From positions 3,472,001 through 3,536,000 of the forward strand of contig NZ_CP024996.1 in the NCBI RefSeq assembly GCF_003719195.1: 64,000 nt of DNA, written 5' to 3'. Source of the stretch: Herbaspirillum rubrisubalbicans (GTDB lineage Bacteria > Pseudomonadota > Gammaproteobacteria > Burkholderiales > Burkholderiaceae_D). Below the pieces are notes generated by a model. The model did no database searches, was not told the DNA's origin, and was given only the letters and a program-made list of their open reading frames with translations. Positions 9,306 through 19,957 of the stretch are shown here, piece by piece (within the stretch, counting starts at the first letter, position 1; each line of letters opens with the position of its first letter). Position numbers and translations under genes: made by a program.

Positions 9306-10085
9306 TCAGGGAGCTGCGGGAGCAAGCGCAGCAAGTAAGCGTTCATCGCCCGAACCGGTCAGGATGACCTGCACGAAACCCTGCTGCCGTGCGGTCTCGG
9401 CGATCCGGTGGTGGGAGACGACGATTCGTTGCCGTTGCAGTTTTACCACACGTTCCTCGCCCCCGGCTAGTCTTGCCAAGTCCAGCAAATTGCGCAAGGC
9501 CTCGGAACTGGTGATGACCCAGTCGGCCCCACCGTCGAGCAAATCCAGCAGCAGCGCGCCGCTGCGCGCATCCAGCGTAGGGGCCAGGCGGCGGTAGGCG
9601 GTCAGGTGCTCGACGGTGACGCCATGTTGTTGCAAAGCTTCACTTAGGAAATCACGACCGGTCTGGCCGCGCACGATCAGAGCGCGTTTGTTGCGCAATT
9701 GTTCCATAGGGAGGGATTTGAGCAATTCCTCAGAATCCATCTTGTCGGCGCGTTGCGGGCCGTAGAGGGTGGCATTGCTGTTATCCACACCGTGGGCGCG
9801 CAAGGCCAAGCGACTGCCCTCGCCGACGATGCCGATAGGCACCTGGCTGGGCCAGCCGGACAGATGCGCAAAGGCGGCATCGATGGCATTGGGGCTGACG
9901 AAGACCACCAGGGCGAACTCGTGCAGGCGCGCCAGCGTGGCCTTGAGTTCGGCATCGTCCGCTACCGGCCCGATGGTCAACAGCGGAAATATCACCGCGC
10001 GCCGCCCCAGTTGCTCGACGCTGGCGGCAAAGGCTTGCGCCTGTTGCAGCGGCCGCGTCACGACCACCGGCAAGGAGGACGACAT
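9306..10085 (-). CDS. hemD: Uroporphyrinogen-III synthase
   Basis: It closes and isomerises hydroxymethylbilane to uroporphyrinogen III. The 259-aa product has the two-lobed HemD fold pattern: VVVTRPLQQAQAFAASVEQLG at the N-terminus, FVSPNAIDAA, and the C-terminal WVITSSEALRNLL. The start at ATG 10085 lies one base after the hemC stop (TGA-C-ATG), so the genes are translationally coupled. The frame stays open upstream inside hemC, but the family begins here. Confidence 0.94.
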   Translation of the reverse strand: MSSSLPVVVTRPLQQAQAFAASVEQLGRRAVIFPLLTIGPVADDAELKATLARLHEFALVVFVSPNAIDAAFAHLSGWPSQVPIGIVGEGSRLALRAHGVDNSNATLYGPQRADKMDSEELLKSLPMEQLRNKRALIVRGQTGRDFLSEALQQHGVTVEHLTAYRRLAPTLDARSGALLLDLLDGGADWVITSSEALRNLLDLARLAGGEERVVKLQRQRIVVSHHRIAETARQQGFVQVILTGSGDERLLAALAPAAP

Positions 10086-10086
10086 G

Positions 10087-11043
10087 TCAGGCCGAAGCGG
10101 CATCGGCCTGGGCCTTGCACAGGGCCAGGATGGCATCGGCGCCACGGGCCTTGAGCAGGTCGGCCACTTGGGCGCCCAGGGCTTCGGGCGCGTCGGCGCT
10201 GCCCTCGGCTTGGGCGGCAGCGGCTTGCGCACCGTCCGGGGTGGCGATCATGGCGCGCAGATGCAGGCGCTGGCCTTGCAGCGTGGCATAGGCCGCCAGC
10301 GGGATCTGGCAACTGGCGCCGAAGATGCGCGAGACCGAACGTTCGGCGGCCGAGACCACGGCGGCAGGCTCATCATGCAGCGGCGCCAGCAGGCGCTTGA
10401 TATCGTCGCGACCGGCGGGGATTTCGATGGCCAGCGTGCCCTGGCCGGGCGAGGGCAAGCTTTGTTCGGGGTCGAGGAAGGAGCGGATGCGCGCCTTCAG
10501 GCCCAGACGATTGAGACCGGCCACGGCCAGGATGATGGCGGCATAGTCGCCCCGGTCCAGCTTGGCCAGGCGGGTATCGAGGTTGCCGCGCAGGGGCTTG
10601 ACCACCAGTTGCGGATAACGCGAGGCGATCATGGCCTGGCGCCGCAGGCTGCTGGTGCCGACGATGGCGCCGGGCGGCAGCGCATCGAGGGCTGCGAAGT
10701 CATTGGAGACGAAGGCGTCGCGCGGGTCTTCGCGCTCCAGGACGGCGGCCAGCTCGAAGCCTTCGGGCAGGTCCATGGGCATATCCTTCAAGCAATGCAC
10801 GGCCAGGTCGGCGCGGCCTTCGGCCATGGCCACTTCGAGTTCCTTGACGAACAAACCCTTGCCGCCGACCTTGGACAATGCGCGATCGAGAATCTGGTCG
10901 CCACGGGTGGTGGTTCCGAGAATGTTGATACTGCACTGCGGATATAATGCGGCCAGACGGTCCCGCACGTACTCGGCCTGCCACATGGCAAGGCGGCTTT
11001 CACGCGAGACGATGACGATGTTGGAAGGAGGAAATTCTTTCAA
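10087..11043 (-). CDS. hemC: Porphobilinogen deaminase (hydroxymethylbilane synthase)
   Basis: It polymerises four porphobilinogen molecules into hydroxymethylbilane. The 318-aa product is the usual length. The dipyrromethane-cofactor cysteine is visible as C245 in GASCQIPLA, the catalytic aspartate as D87 in HCLKDMP, and the substrate-binding TSSLRRQ at 130-136. It is the first gene of hemCDXY and is divergent from ppc across 256 bp. Confidence 0.97.
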   Translation of the reverse strand: MKEFPPSNIVIVSRESRLAMWQAEYVRDRLAALYPQCSINILGTTTRGDQILDRALSKVGGKGLFVKELEVAMAEGRADLAVHCLKDMPMDLPEGFELAAVLEREDPRDAFVSNDFAALDALPPGAIVGTSSLRRQAMIASRYPQLVVKPLRGNLDTRLAKLDRGDYAAIILAVAGLNRLGLKARIRSFLDPEQSLPSPGQGTLAIEIPAGRDDIKRLLAPLHDEPAAVVSAAERSVSRIFGASCQIPLAAYATLQGQRLHLRAMIATPDGAQAAAAQAEGSADAPEALGAQVADLLKARGADAILALCKAQADAASA

Positions 11044-11299
11044 GACGGGCTTTCCGATTCAGTCGTGGCAAGCGCGGCAAAAGCGACAGGGAAAGCAGGA
11101 GACCGGCGAATCCAGACTGTAAAAAAAAACGATTAAAACGATTAAAGATGCGATCCTAAGCGAGCAGCAAGCAAGTTCGATCACACAGACCAGAAGCGAG
11201 ACACAAACCCAAAACGAGGCAAATTCTAGCACGCACACCCACGGCAATCCGATCCACAAGCACGACTTTCTCCTCCGAAAACCGCAGCAACCGTTGATC
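11044..11299. other. hemC/ppc divergent regulatory region
   Basis: This 256-bp gap carries both promoters. It contains a run of nine A followed by a tandem direct repeat of CGATTAAAA (about 11121-11147). I cannot assign a clear promoter or operator. Confidence 0.4.
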
Positions 11300-14218
11300 A
11301 TGGCGACTACAAATCCAACTAAACGCAGTGCCCGTTCCACTCCATCCACCCCGTCCACCGCACCCGCATCGCCCGCCGTCCCCACTGCGCGCGCCCCTGC
11401 CGCCAAGCGCAGCCCGGCCACCGACAAGGATGCGCCCTTGAAGGAAGACATCCGCCTGCTGGGCCGCCTGCTGGGCGAAGTGGTGCGTGAGCAGGAAGGC
11501 GATGACGTCTTCGAGGTGGTGGAAACCATCCGCCAGACCGCCGTGCGTTTTCGCCGCGAATCCGATGCCAAGGCCGGCGCCGAGCTCGACAAGCTATTGA
11601 AGAAACTGACCCGCGACCAGACCAATTCGGTGGTGCGTGCGTTTTCCTATTTCTCGCACCTGGCCAATATCGCCGAGGACCAGCACCACAATCGCCGCCG
11701 CCGCGCCCACCTGCTGGCCGGCTCGCAAGCCCAGCCGGGCAGCGTGGCCTATGCGCTCTCGCGTCTGGATGATGCCGGCGTCTCCGGCGCCCAGGTGCGC
11801 AGCTTCCTCAAGGAAGCGCTGGTCTCGCCGGTGCTGACCGCCCACCCGACCGAAGTGCAGCGCAAGTCGATCCTGGACGCCGAGCGCGAGATCGCCCGCC
11901 TGGTGGCCGAGCGCGACCTGCCGCTGACCCCGCGCGAACTGCGCCACAACACCGAGCTGCTGCGCGCGCGCATCGCCACGCTGTGGCAGACCCGTATGCT
12001 GCGCTATACCAAGCTGACGGTGGCCGATGAGATTGAGAACGCCCTCTCCTACTACCGCATCACCTTCCTGCGCGAACTGCCGGCGCTGTACGACGACATC
12101 GAAGCCGAGATCGACAGCCAGTTCCCCTCGCGCGCCAAGGCGCGTGCGGCCGAGCTGCCGCCCTACCTGCAGATGGGCAGTTGGATCGGTGGCGACCGCG
12201 ATGGCAATCCCAACGTCAATGCCGCCACCATGCAACATGCATTGAAGCGCCAGTCCACCACCATCTTCGACTACTACCTTGATGAAGTGCATACGCTGGG
12301 TGCCGAGCTCTCCATCTCGACCCTGATGGTCGATGCCAGCCCGGAACTGCTGGCCCTGGCCGATGCCTCGCCGGACCACTCCGAACACCGCGCCGACGAA
12401 CCCTATCGACGCGCCTTGATCGGCATCTATGCGCGCCTGGCCGCCACCGCCCGCTCGTTGGGCGTGGTCAATATCCTGCGCCAGGAAATCGGTAGCGCCG
12501 CGCCCTATGCCAACCCGGCCGAATGCGTGGCCGAGCTGGAGGTGCTGGTGAGCTCGCTACAGGCCCACCATGGCGCCGCCCTCATCAAGCCGCGCTTAGC
12601 CGGTGTGAAGCGGGCGGTGGAAATCTTCGGCTTCCACCTGGCCACGCTGGACATGCGTCAGAGCTCTGACATCCACGAACGCGTGCTGGCCGATCTGCTG
12701 GCCAAGGCCCAGGTCGAGAGCCACTACGCGGGCCTGAGCGAAGAACGCAAGATCACCCTGCTGCTGGGCGAATTGGCGCAGCCGCGTCTGCTGTATTCGC
12801 CCTACCTGCAATATGCCGAAGAAACCGAATCCGAACTGACCATCCTGCGCGCGGCCCGCGAGATCCGCCGCCGCTATGGCGAGCGCGCCATCCGCAACTA
12901 CATCATCTCGCATACCGAGACCCTCTCGGACCTGCTGGAAGTCTTGCTGCTGCAAAAGGAAACCGGGCTCCTGCACATCGAAGGCAAGCAATTGCAGGAA
13001 CTGGAGCTGATGGTGATCCCGCTGTTCGAAACCATCCCCGACCTGCGTTGCGCGGCGCAGATCATGCGCGGCTGGTTGACGCTGCCGCAGGTCAAGGGCT
13101 TGATCGCCAAGCATGGCAAGTTGCAGGAAGTGATGCTGGGCTATTCGGACTCCAACAAGGATGGCGGCTTCCTGACCTCCAACTGGGAGCTCTACAAGGC
13201 CGAAAACCAACTGGTGGAATTGTTCAATGAAGTGGGCGTGAAGCTGCGTCTGTTCCACGGTCGCGGCGGCACCGTGGGTCGCGGTGGCGGCCCCAGCTAC
13301 CAGGCCATCCTGGCGCAACCGCCGGGCACCGTGAACGGCCAGATCCGCCTGACCGAACAGGGCGAAATCATCGCCTCCAAGTTCTCCAACCCGGATATCG
13401 GTCGCCGCAACCTGGAGTTGCTGGTGGCCGCCACCCTGGAAGCGAGCCTCATGCCTGCCGGCAGCGACGATAAGGAAGCCCGCAAGCTGGCCGAGTTCGA
13501 GCGCGTCATGGAAGACCTGTCCGAGCGCGCCTACCAGGCCTACCGCAACCTGGTCTACGAGACCCCGGGCTTCACCGATTACTTCTTTGCCGCCACGCCC
13601 ATTGCCGAGATCGCGCAACTGAACATCGGTTCGCGCCCGGCCTCGCGCAAGGCCACCCAACGTATCGAGGATCTGCGCGCCATTCCCTGGGGCTTCTCCT
13701 GGGGCCAATGCCGCCTGCTGCTGCCGGGCTGGTATGGCTTTGGCAGCGCGGTCTCGGGCTGGCTGGAACAAGCCGGCAACGCCAAGGAAAGCGCCAAGCG
13801 CATGAGCACCTTGCGTGCCATGTGCAAGGAGTGGCCGTTCTTCGCGGCGCTGCTGTCGAACATGGACATGGTGCTCTCCAAGACCGACCTGGCGGTTGCC
13901 TCGCGCTATGCCGGGCTGGTGGCCGACCGCAAGCTGCGCACCAGCATCTTCGGTCGCATCACCGATGAACATGAACGCACCAGTACCATGCTCTCGGCCA
14001 TCACCGGCAGCAAGGAACGCCTGGCCGGCAACCCGCTGCTGGCACGCTCGATCAAGAACCGCTTCGCCTATCTCGATCCGCTGAACCACCTGCAGGTCGA
14101 GTTGATCAAGCGCCACCGTGCCACCGCCGCCGCCAAGCGCACACCGGAAGAACGCGTACAGCGCGGCATCCACCTCACCATCAACGGCGTGGCGGCAGGC
14201 TTGCGCAATACCGGCTGA
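11300..14218 (+). CDS. ppc: Phosphoenolpyruvate carboxylase
   Basis: An anaplerotic enzyme forming oxaloacetate from PEP and bicarbonate. The product is 972 aa from ATG 11300 (TTG 11294 is the frame's first alternative start). E. coli PPC is 883 aa; the excess is largely a Ser/Thr/Pro/Ala-rich N-terminal extension of about 50 residues. The first active-site histidine is H182 in [12 protein letters not shown]. The Gly-rich catalytic loop [14 protein letters not shown] lies near 652-665, and the C-terminus ends in the conserved NTG. Single-gene unit with its own terminator. Confidence 0.97.
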   Translation: MATTNPTKRSARSTPSTPSTAPASPAVPTARAPAAKRSPATDKDAPLKEDIRLLGRLLGEVVREQEGDDVFEVVETIRQTAVRFRRESDAKAGAELDKLLKKLTRDQTNSVVRAFSYFSHLANIAEDQHHNRRRRAHLLAGSQAQPGSVAYALSRLDDAGVSGAQVRSFLKEALVSPVLTAHPTEVQRKSILDAEREIARLVAERDLPLTPRELRHNTELLRARIATLWQTRMLRYTKLTVADEIENALSYYRITFLRELPALYDDIEAEIDSQFPSRAKARAAELPPYLQMGSWIGGDRDGNPNVNAATMQHALKRQSTTIFDYYLDEVHTLGAELSISTLMVDASPELLALADASPDHSEHRADEPYRRALIGIYARLAATARSLGVVNILRQEIGSAAPYANPAECVAELEVLVSSLQAHHGAALIKPRLAGVKRAVEIFGFHLATLDMRQSSDIHERVLADLLAKAQVESHYAGLSEERKITLLLGELAQPRLLYSPYLQYAEETESELTILRAAREIRRRYGERAIRNYIISHTETLSDLLEVLLLQKETGLLHIEGKQLQELELMVIPLFETIPDLRCAAQIMRGWLTLPQVKGLIAKHGKLQEVMLGYSDSNKDGGFLTSNWELYKAENQLVELFNEVGVKLRLFHGRGGTVGRGGGPSYQAILAQPPGTVNGQIRLTEQGEIIASKFSNPDIGRRNLELLVAATLEASLMPAGSDDKEARKLAEFERVMEDLSERAYQAYRNLVYETPGFTDYFFAATPIAEIAQLNIGSRPASRKATQRIEDLRAIPWGFSWGQCRLLLPGWYGFGSAVSGWLEQAGNAKESAKRMSTLRAMCKEWPFFAALLSNMDMVLSKTDLAVASRYAGLVADRKLRTSIFGRITDEHERTSTMLSAITGSKERLAGNPLLARSIKNRFAYLDPLNHLQVELIKRHRATAAAKRTPEERVQRGIHLTINGVAAGLRNTG

Positions 14219-14245
14219 TCGCGGCTTCATCAGCACTACCCAGCC

Positions 14246-14276
14246 AGGGCTGCCCCGATGACGGGCAGCCCTTTTT
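14246..14276 (+). terminator. ppc terminator
   Basis: A perfect 10-bp GC stem (14246-14255 with 14263-14272, 7-nt loop) is followed by a T-run, 27 bp after the ppc stop codon. Confidence 0.92.
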
Positions 14277-14626
14277 ACGTGCCCCTAGCCAATGTTGGCA
14301 GCGCGACATGCACCAGAAGACGCTCCGTCTCAAGTTCAGCATTTACCTGCCGATAACAGATGGTTGAAATGACATTTGACGAAGCAGCAAGCTGTTGCGG
14401 GAGATGGACAAGCAAACCGGCGCCAGGGCGCTGAATCGGATTTTTGCAGCGCAAAAATCGATCCGACTCTCCGCAGCAGTCTTCACTTTTGTAAAATGGA
14501 AGCTGAACAGATTTAAAGCACGTCATCGCCGCCCAGCCTCATGGATATTGCTTGGGCGACCATTTTCCCGGCTCCGGGGAATGTGTCCACTGGGCGATAC
14601 GGCTACCATTCGGGGAACCAGACATC
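14277..14626. other. Intergenic region between ppc and the hydrolase
   Basis: No credible gene is visible in this 350-bp stretch; open frames across it lack a ribosome binding site and family resemblance. It holds the hairpin at 14437-14465 and presumably the promoter of the hydrolase gene. Confidence 0.5.
14437..14465. promoter_or_regulatory. Tight AT-cored hairpin in intergenic DNA
   Basis: An 11-bp stem (14437-14447 with 14451-14465, two bulged bases on the right arm) has only a 3-nt loop. There is no T-run in either direction, so it is not an ordinary terminator. It could be a protein-binding dyad or a leader structure for the downstream gene. Confidence 0.35.
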
Positions 14627-15565
14627 ATGCGTAATTGGGCAAAACCGCTGGCCGCATTCTGCATTGCAGCATCGCTGGCCGCGATCGGGACATGGGCACA
14701 GGCTGCCGCCAATTCGGCCTCGCCGCAGCCCCTGGAAGCGCGCCGGGTTTCGCTGACCAGCGTGGATGACAAGGGCGGCAAGGCCACGGCCCTGTATGGG
14801 GTGTGGATCAAGGCGCGCAAGTCGTCCAGCAGCAAGGGACCGTACCCGACCGTGATCGCCCTGCATGGCTGCGGCGGTCTCTACAGCATCATCAAGGATG
14901 GTCGCGGTGAATTCACGCCGCGCCACCTGGCCATGGCGCGCGTGCTCACCGACGCCGGCTATAACGTGCTGTTCCCGGACAGCTTCACTCCGCGCGGACG
15001 TCGCTCGACCTGCCAGGACAGCGTCGCCCAGCGCGAGATCAGCGCCATGAACCGCCGCTTCGATGTCCAGGCGGCGATGCACTGGGTGACTTCGCAACCG
15101 GACGTGGACGTCAAGCGCATCGCCCTGTTGGGCTGGTCGCATGGCGCCTCGACCCTGCTGGCCTCGATCAACCTGGCCGAGACCGACGTGGCCGTGCGCA
15201 AGATCCAGCCGCGTGCCGCGGTGGCCTTCTACCCGGATTGCCGCCCCTATGCCAAGGCCGGCGAACCCTTCAAGCCAGCCGCGCCGCTGCTGATCCTGAT
15301 GGGTGAAAACGATGACTGGACCCCGCCCCAGGCGTGCGAAGCCATCGAACAAAAGATGCAGGGCAGCGATACCGAAATCGCCCTGCGCCTATATCCCGAC
15401 ACCTACCACGACTTCGACGCACCCGGCCTGCCGGTGCACGTACGCATGGACGTCAAGGGCGTGGGCAAGCGCGGCGAAGGCGTCACCAGCGGCGGCAACC
15501 CGGATGCGCGCAACCAGGCCTATCGCTCCATGCTCAACTTCCTGGACGCCAAGCTCAATTACTGA
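14627..15565 (+). CDS. Secreted dienelactone-hydrolase-like alpha/beta hydrolase
   Basis: A predicted periplasmic esterase/hydrolase with unknown substrate, 312 aa. The ATG at 14627 opens a Sec signal peptide (about residues 1-26, ending in TWAQA), which is why it is preferred over the longer frame from 14552. The alpha/beta-hydrolase triad is visible: nucleophile S171 in GWSHGAS, acid D229 or D230 in GENDDWTPP, and H261 in YHDFD. The oxyanion-side motif ALHGCGGLY precedes. It is monocistronic. Confidence 0.87.
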   Translation: MRNWAKPLAAFCIAASLAAIGTWAQAAANSASPQPLEARRVSLTSVDDKGGKATALYGVWIKARKSSSSKGPYPTVIALHGCGGLYSIIKDGRGEFTPRHLAMARVLTDAGYNVLFPDSFTPRGRRSTCQDSVAQREISAMNRRFDVQAAMHWVTSQPDVDVKRIALLGWSHGASTLLASINLAETDVAVRKIQPRAAVAFYPDCRPYAKAGEPFKPAAPLLILMGENDDWTPPQACEAIEQKMQGSDTEIALRLYPDTYHDFDAPGLPVHVRMDVKGVGKRGEGVTSGGNPDARNQAYRSMLNFLDAKLNY

Positions 15566-15625
15566 GGCAGCGCTGAGGATCAGGGCTAGCCAAGCGCCTC
15601 CTTGATTTTGACAAGTCCCTTCACC

Positions 15626-15670
15626 AACGACAATGCCGGCCCCTTGCGGGAGCCGGCATTGTCGTTTTCT
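15626..15670. terminator. Bidirectional terminator
   Basis: A perfect 15-bp stem (15626-15640 with 15652-15666) is followed by a T-run, between the convergent hydrolase and HDOD genes. The A/T content on both outer sides allows use in both directions. Confidence 0.85.
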
Positions 15671-15734
15671 ACGTCATTTTCTTTCACATCGGCCGGACAC
15701 CACCGTCCGCTGGCGCTTTCCGGCCACCCCTTCT

Positions 15735-16559
15735 TTACGCGATCAACTCCTGCATCCCCTCGCTCAATTCGGCCAGCGGCGGCATGTCCACGGTGAAGGT
15801 TTCCAGGCGCCAGCCCAGCTTGGCGGCCACGTCGACCGGGAAGGTCGATTCCATCTCATCCTCCGAATACTGGTTTTCCTGGGCCCGGGCGCGCCAGGCG
15901 GCCAGGTGGACGATGGCAGCGAACGGATCGAACTGGCCTTCCAGCGGCTGCGGGAAAGCCTTGATGACCTGGCCGAATTCATCCGGGAAACGCCAGCGGC
16001 GCGCCAGTTCTGCGCCCACATCGGCAAAGTCGTAACCGAAGGACTTGCGCTCCACGTCCAGGCGACGGGCGTCCAGCGGCCCGGCCACCTTGTCCACCTG
16101 CAGCGCCTGCTCCGGCATCCCGGCGTGCATCACCAATTGCCCGATGGCGTGCATCAGGCCTACCGTAAAGGCGAAATCGGAATTGAGCTTGGCCTGCTTG
16201 GCCAGCCACTTGGCCACGATGGCGGTATCCAGGCTGTAACGCCAGAACAGCTTGAGATCCACGCCCGGCAGTTTCTTGAAGCTGCCGGCCATGCCGGTGC
16301 TCACCACCAGCGTGCGCACGGTCATGAAACCCAGCATCAGCACCGCATCTTCGACGGTGCCGACGGTGCGCGAGACGTGGTAATAGGATGAATTGGCCAG
16401 ACGCAGGATCTTGGCACTCAAGACCTGGTCGGCAGCCAGTTTCTTGGCGATCTCCTCGATCGAGACCGATTCATTGTTGAAGCTTTCGATGACTTCCTGC
16501 ACCACCTTGGGAATGCTGGGCAAGGCGGTTTGCTGCTGAAACAGTGCTTCCAAATTCAT
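15735..16559 (-). CDS. HDOD domain protein
   Basis: A cytoplasmic signalling-type protein of 274 aa made of one HDOD domain (about residues 10-205; LPSIPKVVQEVIE, VLSAKILRLANSSYY, VGLMHAIGQLVM). HDOD domains are catalytically degenerate relatives of HD phosphohydrolases and usually act as docking modules. The C-terminal 60 residues carry no recognised domain. No c-di-GMP module is fused, so the partner is unknown. It is transcribed alone. Confidence 0.9.
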   Translation of the reverse strand: MNLEALFQQQTALPSIPKVVQEVIESFNNESVSIEEIAKKLAADQVLSAKILRLANSSYYHVSRTVGTVEDAVLMLGFMTVRTLVVSTGMAGSFKKLPGVDLKLFWRYSLDTAIVAKWLAKQAKLNSDFAFTVGLMHAIGQLVMHAGMPEQALQVDKVAGPLDARRLDVERKSFGYDFADVGAELARRWRFPDEFGQVIKAFPQPLEGQFDPFAAIVHLAAWRARAQENQYSEDEMESTFPVDVAAKLGWRLETFTVDMPPLAELSEGMQELIA

Positions 16560-16965
16560 GCTTCTCTCCTGTAAGACGACCCCCGAACATCTTGCTCATT
16601 GAAGCGCTTAACAGGGCCACCTCCAGGACCATCCCCACGTGGCATGTGCGGCCTTGGCTGGCAGCCCTTTTCTTCTCCGGAAGCAAACAAAACTTCCCCC
16701 GGATCAGTCATCGCAAGCCGAGTATAGCGTCTGGATTTGTCAGTAGTACAAGACTTTTCTGCTCCATGAGAGGACTTGCGCAAAAACAACAAGCAAAATG
16801 AATGCCATATGGAAACAAAGTGAGATAGCGGCCATTTCAGCCGTGTTGCCGCCGTGTTGCCTGAGGGTTTCACCAGCAGATGGGAAGGTATGAAAAAAAC
16901 CTGCGAGGCCCACCGCCAGGAATGCGAAAAATCCGCGCCGTACCGCATTTCCGCCTGCATGGCCG
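16560..16965. other. HDOD/argH divergent intergenic region
   Basis: This gap holds the HDOD promoter and upstream argH control DNA. A short tandem repeat of CGTGTTGCCGC occurs near 16840-16860. No coding frame is convincing. Confidence 0.45.
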
Positions 16966-16994
16966 TGGCTGGGCGCAGTTGTGCTTGCTATAAT
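16966..16994 (+). promoter_or_regulatory. argH promoter with extended -10
   Basis: TGC-TATAAT (perfect -10 at 16989-16994 with the TG extension) lies 25 bp before the argH ATG. The -35 position (16966-16971, TGGCTG, 17-bp spacer) is poor, as is common with extended -10 promoters. The leader would be only about 20 nt. Confidence 0.6.
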
Positions 16995-17019
16995 CGCCCC
17001 TTCTTCGGAATTCCTTCAT

Positions 17020-18414
17020 ATGACAGACCAATTTGCTAAAAAGGGCGAAGCCTGGTCGGCTCGCTTTTCTGAACCCGTCTCCGATCTCGTCAAGCGCTAT
17101 ACCGCATCGGTGTTCTTCGACAACCGTCTGGCCCAGGTCGACATCCAGGGCTCGCTGGCGCACGCCGAGATGCTGGCGCATCAGGGCATCATCAGCGCCG
17201 CCGACTACGCCGAGATCCAACGCGGCATGGCCCAGATCAAGGGTGAAATCGAGGCCGGCCAGTTCGAATGGCTGCTGGACCTGGAAGATGTCCACCTGAA
17301 CATCGAAAAACGCCTGACCGAACTGGTCGGCGACGCCGGCAAGCGCCTGCACACCGGCCGCTCGCGCAATGACCAGGTCGCTACCGACATCCGCCTCTAC
17401 ATGCGCGGCGCGGTCGACGACATCATCGGCCTGCTGCGCGAACTGCGCGCGGCCCTGCTGGACCTGGCCGAACAGCACGCCGACACCATCCTGCCGGGCT
17501 TTACCCACATGCAGGTGGCACAACCGATCACCTTCGGCCACCACGTGCTGGCCTATGTCGAGATGTTCGGTCGCGATGCCGAGCGCATGATCGATGCCCG
17601 CAAGCGCATCAACCGCCTGCCGCTGGGCGCCGCCGCCCTGGCCGGCACCACCTTCCCGATCGACCGCCTGCGCGTGGCCAAGACCCTGGGCTTCGACGAC
17701 GTCTGCCGCAACTCGCTGGACGCCGTCTCGGACCGTGACTTCGCCATCGAATTCTGCGCCGCCGCCGCACTGGTGATGACGCACATCTCGCGCATGTCCG
17801 AAGAACTGGTGATCTGGATGAGCCCGCGCGTGGGCTTCATCGACATCGCCGACCGCTTCTGCACCGGCTCGTCCATCATGCCGCAGAAGAAGAACCCGGA
17901 CGTGCCCGAACTGGCGCGCGGCAAGACCGGCCGCGTCAATGGTCACCTCATTTCGCTGTTGACCCTGATGAAGGGCCAGCCCCTGGCCTACAACAAGGAC
18001 AACCAGGAAGACAAGGAACCGCTGTTCGACACCGTCGACACGCTCACCGATACCCTGCGCATCTTCGCCGACATGGCGCGCGGCATCAGCGTCAAGCCCG
18101 ACGCCATGCGCGCGGCGGCCCTGCAAGGCTACGCCACCGCCACCGACCTGGCCGACTACCTGGTCAAGAAGGGCCTGCCCTTCCGCGACGCCCACGAAGC
18201 CGTGGCACACGCCGTGCGTACCTGCGTGGACAAGGGTTGCGACCTGGCTGACCTGTCGCTGGACGAGCTGCGCGCCTTCTCCAGCCTGATCGGCGAAGAC
18301 GTGTTCGCAGTGTTGACGCTGGAAGGCTCGGTGGCCGCACGTGACCATATCGGCGGCACCGCACCGAACCAGGTGCGTGCAGCCATTGCGCACATCCGCA
18401 AGGAACTGAACTAA
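17020..18414 (+). CDS. argH: Argininosuccinate lyase
   Basis: It splits argininosuccinate into arginine and fumarate, the last step of arginine synthesis. The 464-aa product starts at ATG 17020, just behind a promoter. It carries the superfamily signature [12 protein letters not shown] (about 283-294), the [12 protein letters not shown] block near 113-124, and the HTHMQ-like block [10 protein letters not shown]. The frame is open 13 codons further upstream, through the -10 box, which argues against an earlier start. Not linked to other arg genes. Confidence 0.97.
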   Translation: MTDQFAKKGEAWSARFSEPVSDLVKRYTASVFFDNRLAQVDIQGSLAHAEMLAHQGIISAADYAEIQRGMAQIKGEIEAGQFEWLLDLEDVHLNIEKRLTELVGDAGKRLHTGRSRNDQVATDIRLYMRGAVDDIIGLLRELRAALLDLAEQHADTILPGFTHMQVAQPITFGHHVLAYVEMFGRDAERMIDARKRINRLPLGAAALAGTTFPIDRLRVAKTLGFDDVCRNSLDAVSDRDFAIEFCAAAALVMTHISRMSEELVIWMSPRVGFIDIADRFCTGSSIMPQKKNPDVPELARGKTGRVNGHLISLLTLMKGQPLAYNKDNQEDKEPLFDTVDTLTDTLRIFADMARGISVKPDAMRAAALQGYATATDLADYLVKKGLPFRDAHEAVAHAVRTCVDKGCDLADLSLDELRAFSSLIGEDVFAVLTLEGSVAARDHIGGTAPNQVRAAIAHIRKELN

Positions 18415-18690
18415 GCATTTGCACCACCCCGTCCGCTGGCCGGACGAACTTCGCATGTCGCTGCGGCGCGCCCTACCCGGGCGTGTTGCAGCGGGTTGCC
18501 ATTGCTGGTGCGGCCTGACATTTCAGGTAGGCTGTGCCGGCTGTATCGAAAGAGACCGCAAAACGGTCTTCAGAGGATGGAGCACAAGTCCCGGCCATCC
18601 CGGGCGCCTTTTGCATCATCCTCGATGAAGGAATCGCCGTGTGAGCTTGCGCGGACGATTTCTACAATATCTAACTGAGGAGAGAACTCG

Positions 18691-19848
18691 ATGCAATTCA
18701 ATACCATGCTCAAGACCATTCCGGCCCTGCTGATCGGTGCCGCCCTGTCGCAGGCGGCCCTTGCCGCCGACATCAAGCTGGGTGTGGCCGAAGCGCTGAC
18801 CGGCCCGGCCGCCAAGTATGGCGTGGCCATCAAGAACGGCTTCACGCTGGCTTCCGAAGAAATCAATGCCAAGGGCGGCGTCAACGGCGACAAGCTGGCC
18901 CTGGTGATCGAAGACGAACAAGGCAAGAAGGAAGAAGCCATCAACGTCTTCAAGAAACTGATCTTCCAGGACAAGGTACTGGCGGTGTTCGGCCCCACCC
19001 TGTCCAACTCGGCCTTCGCCGCCGACCCGATCGCCAATGCCTCCAAGGTGGTGGTGTTCGGCACCAGCAATACCGCTGACGGCATCACTGCCATGGGCCC
19101 CTTCACCTTCCGCAATTCCGTGATGGAAGCCGACGTGCTGCCGGTCACCGTGAAGGCCGCCGTGAAGCACTTCGGCATCAAGAAGGTCGCCGTGATCTAT
19201 GGTAACGACGACGCCTTCACCAAGTCCGGCTACGACGTCTTCAAGGCCACCCTGGAACAGCAGAAGATCCCCGTCACCACCACCGAGGCCTATGCCAAGG
19301 GCGACGTCGATTTCAAGGCCCAACTGACCAAGATCAAGGCCGGCAACCCGGACGCCATCGTCTGCTCCTGCCTGGCTGAAGAAGCCGCCAACATCATCCT
19401 GCAGACCCGCGCGCTGGGCATGAAGCAGCCCTTCATCGGCGGCAACGGCCTGAACTCGCCCAAGCTGTTCGAGATCGCCAAGGATGCCGGCGACAACACC
19501 TTGATGGGCAGCCCCTGGTCGGCCGAGAACCAGACCCCGGCCAACAAGGCGTTCATTGCCGCCTACAAGGCCAAGTTCGGTTCCGACCCCGACCAGTTCG
19601 CCGCCCAAGCCTATGACGCCATGTACATCGTGGCCGATGCGCTCAAGACCGTGAAGCTGTCGGGCAACCTGGCCAAGGACCGTGACGCCCTGCGCGCTGC
19701 CCTGCCGGCCGTGAAGATCGACGGCGCCACCGGCAAGTTCGCCTTCCGTCACGCACCGGCAGTGGCTGGCAAGCAGGTCGGCTTCGATGCCGACCAGGAA
19801 GCCATCGTCAACATCGCCAAGGGCGGCAAGTTCGTCCTGCTGAAGTAA
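18691..19848 (+). CDS. ABC importer substrate-binding protein (branched-chain amino acid type)
   Basis: A periplasmic Leu/Ile/Val-type binding protein (Peripla_BP_6, type I fold), 385 aa. A signal peptide (1-26, ending in AALA) is followed by DIKLGVAEALTGPAAKYG, the usual first strand and ligand loop of the family. The start is set by a GAGGAGA ribosome binding site. It heads the five-gene importer operon. The true ligand (amino acid, amide, urea or aromatic acid) cannot be read from sequence. Confidence 0.93.
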   Translation: MQFNTMLKTIPALLIGAALSQAALAADIKLGVAEALTGPAAKYGVAIKNGFTLASEEINAKGGVNGDKLALVIEDEQGKKEEAINVFKKLIFQDKVLAVFGPTLSNSAFAADPIANASKVVVFGTSNTADGITAMGPFTFRNSVMEADVLPVTVKAAVKHFGIKKVAVIYGNDDAFTKSGYDVFKATLEQQKIPVTTTEAYAKGDVDFKAQLTKIKAGNPDAIVCSCLAEEAANIILQTRALGMKQPFIGGNGLNSPKLFEIAKDAGDNTLMGSPWSAENQTPANKAFIAAYKAKFGSDPDQFAAQAYDAMYIVADALKTVKLSGNLAKDRDALRAALPAVKIDGATGKFAFRHAPAVAGKQVGFDADQEAIVNIAKGGKFVLLK

Positions 19849-19866
19849 GCAGCCCGAGGCCAGCAA

Positions 19867-19900
19867 GGCGGTCACTGCCGGACAATCGGCAGCGACCGCC
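19867..19900 (+). promoter_or_regulatory. Intercistronic hairpin behind the binding-protein gene
   Basis: A GC-rich stem of about 14 bp with one mismatch (19867-19880 with 19887-19900, 6-nt loop) lies 19 bp after the binding-protein stop and 58 bp before the permease start. There is no T-run. This is typical of an mRNA-stabilising or attenuating element that makes the binding protein more abundant than the membrane parts. Confidence 0.6.
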
Positions 19901-19957
19901 AGCCAGTGATCGCGCAGCGCGCGGCGCTGGCCATCTCATTACCTATTGCAGGTTCCC

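Noticed and set aside
14395..14634. 79-codon plus-strand frame before the hydrolase
   Set aside because: It has no ribosome binding site, overlaps a hairpin and resembles nothing known; more likely leader or spacer DNA.
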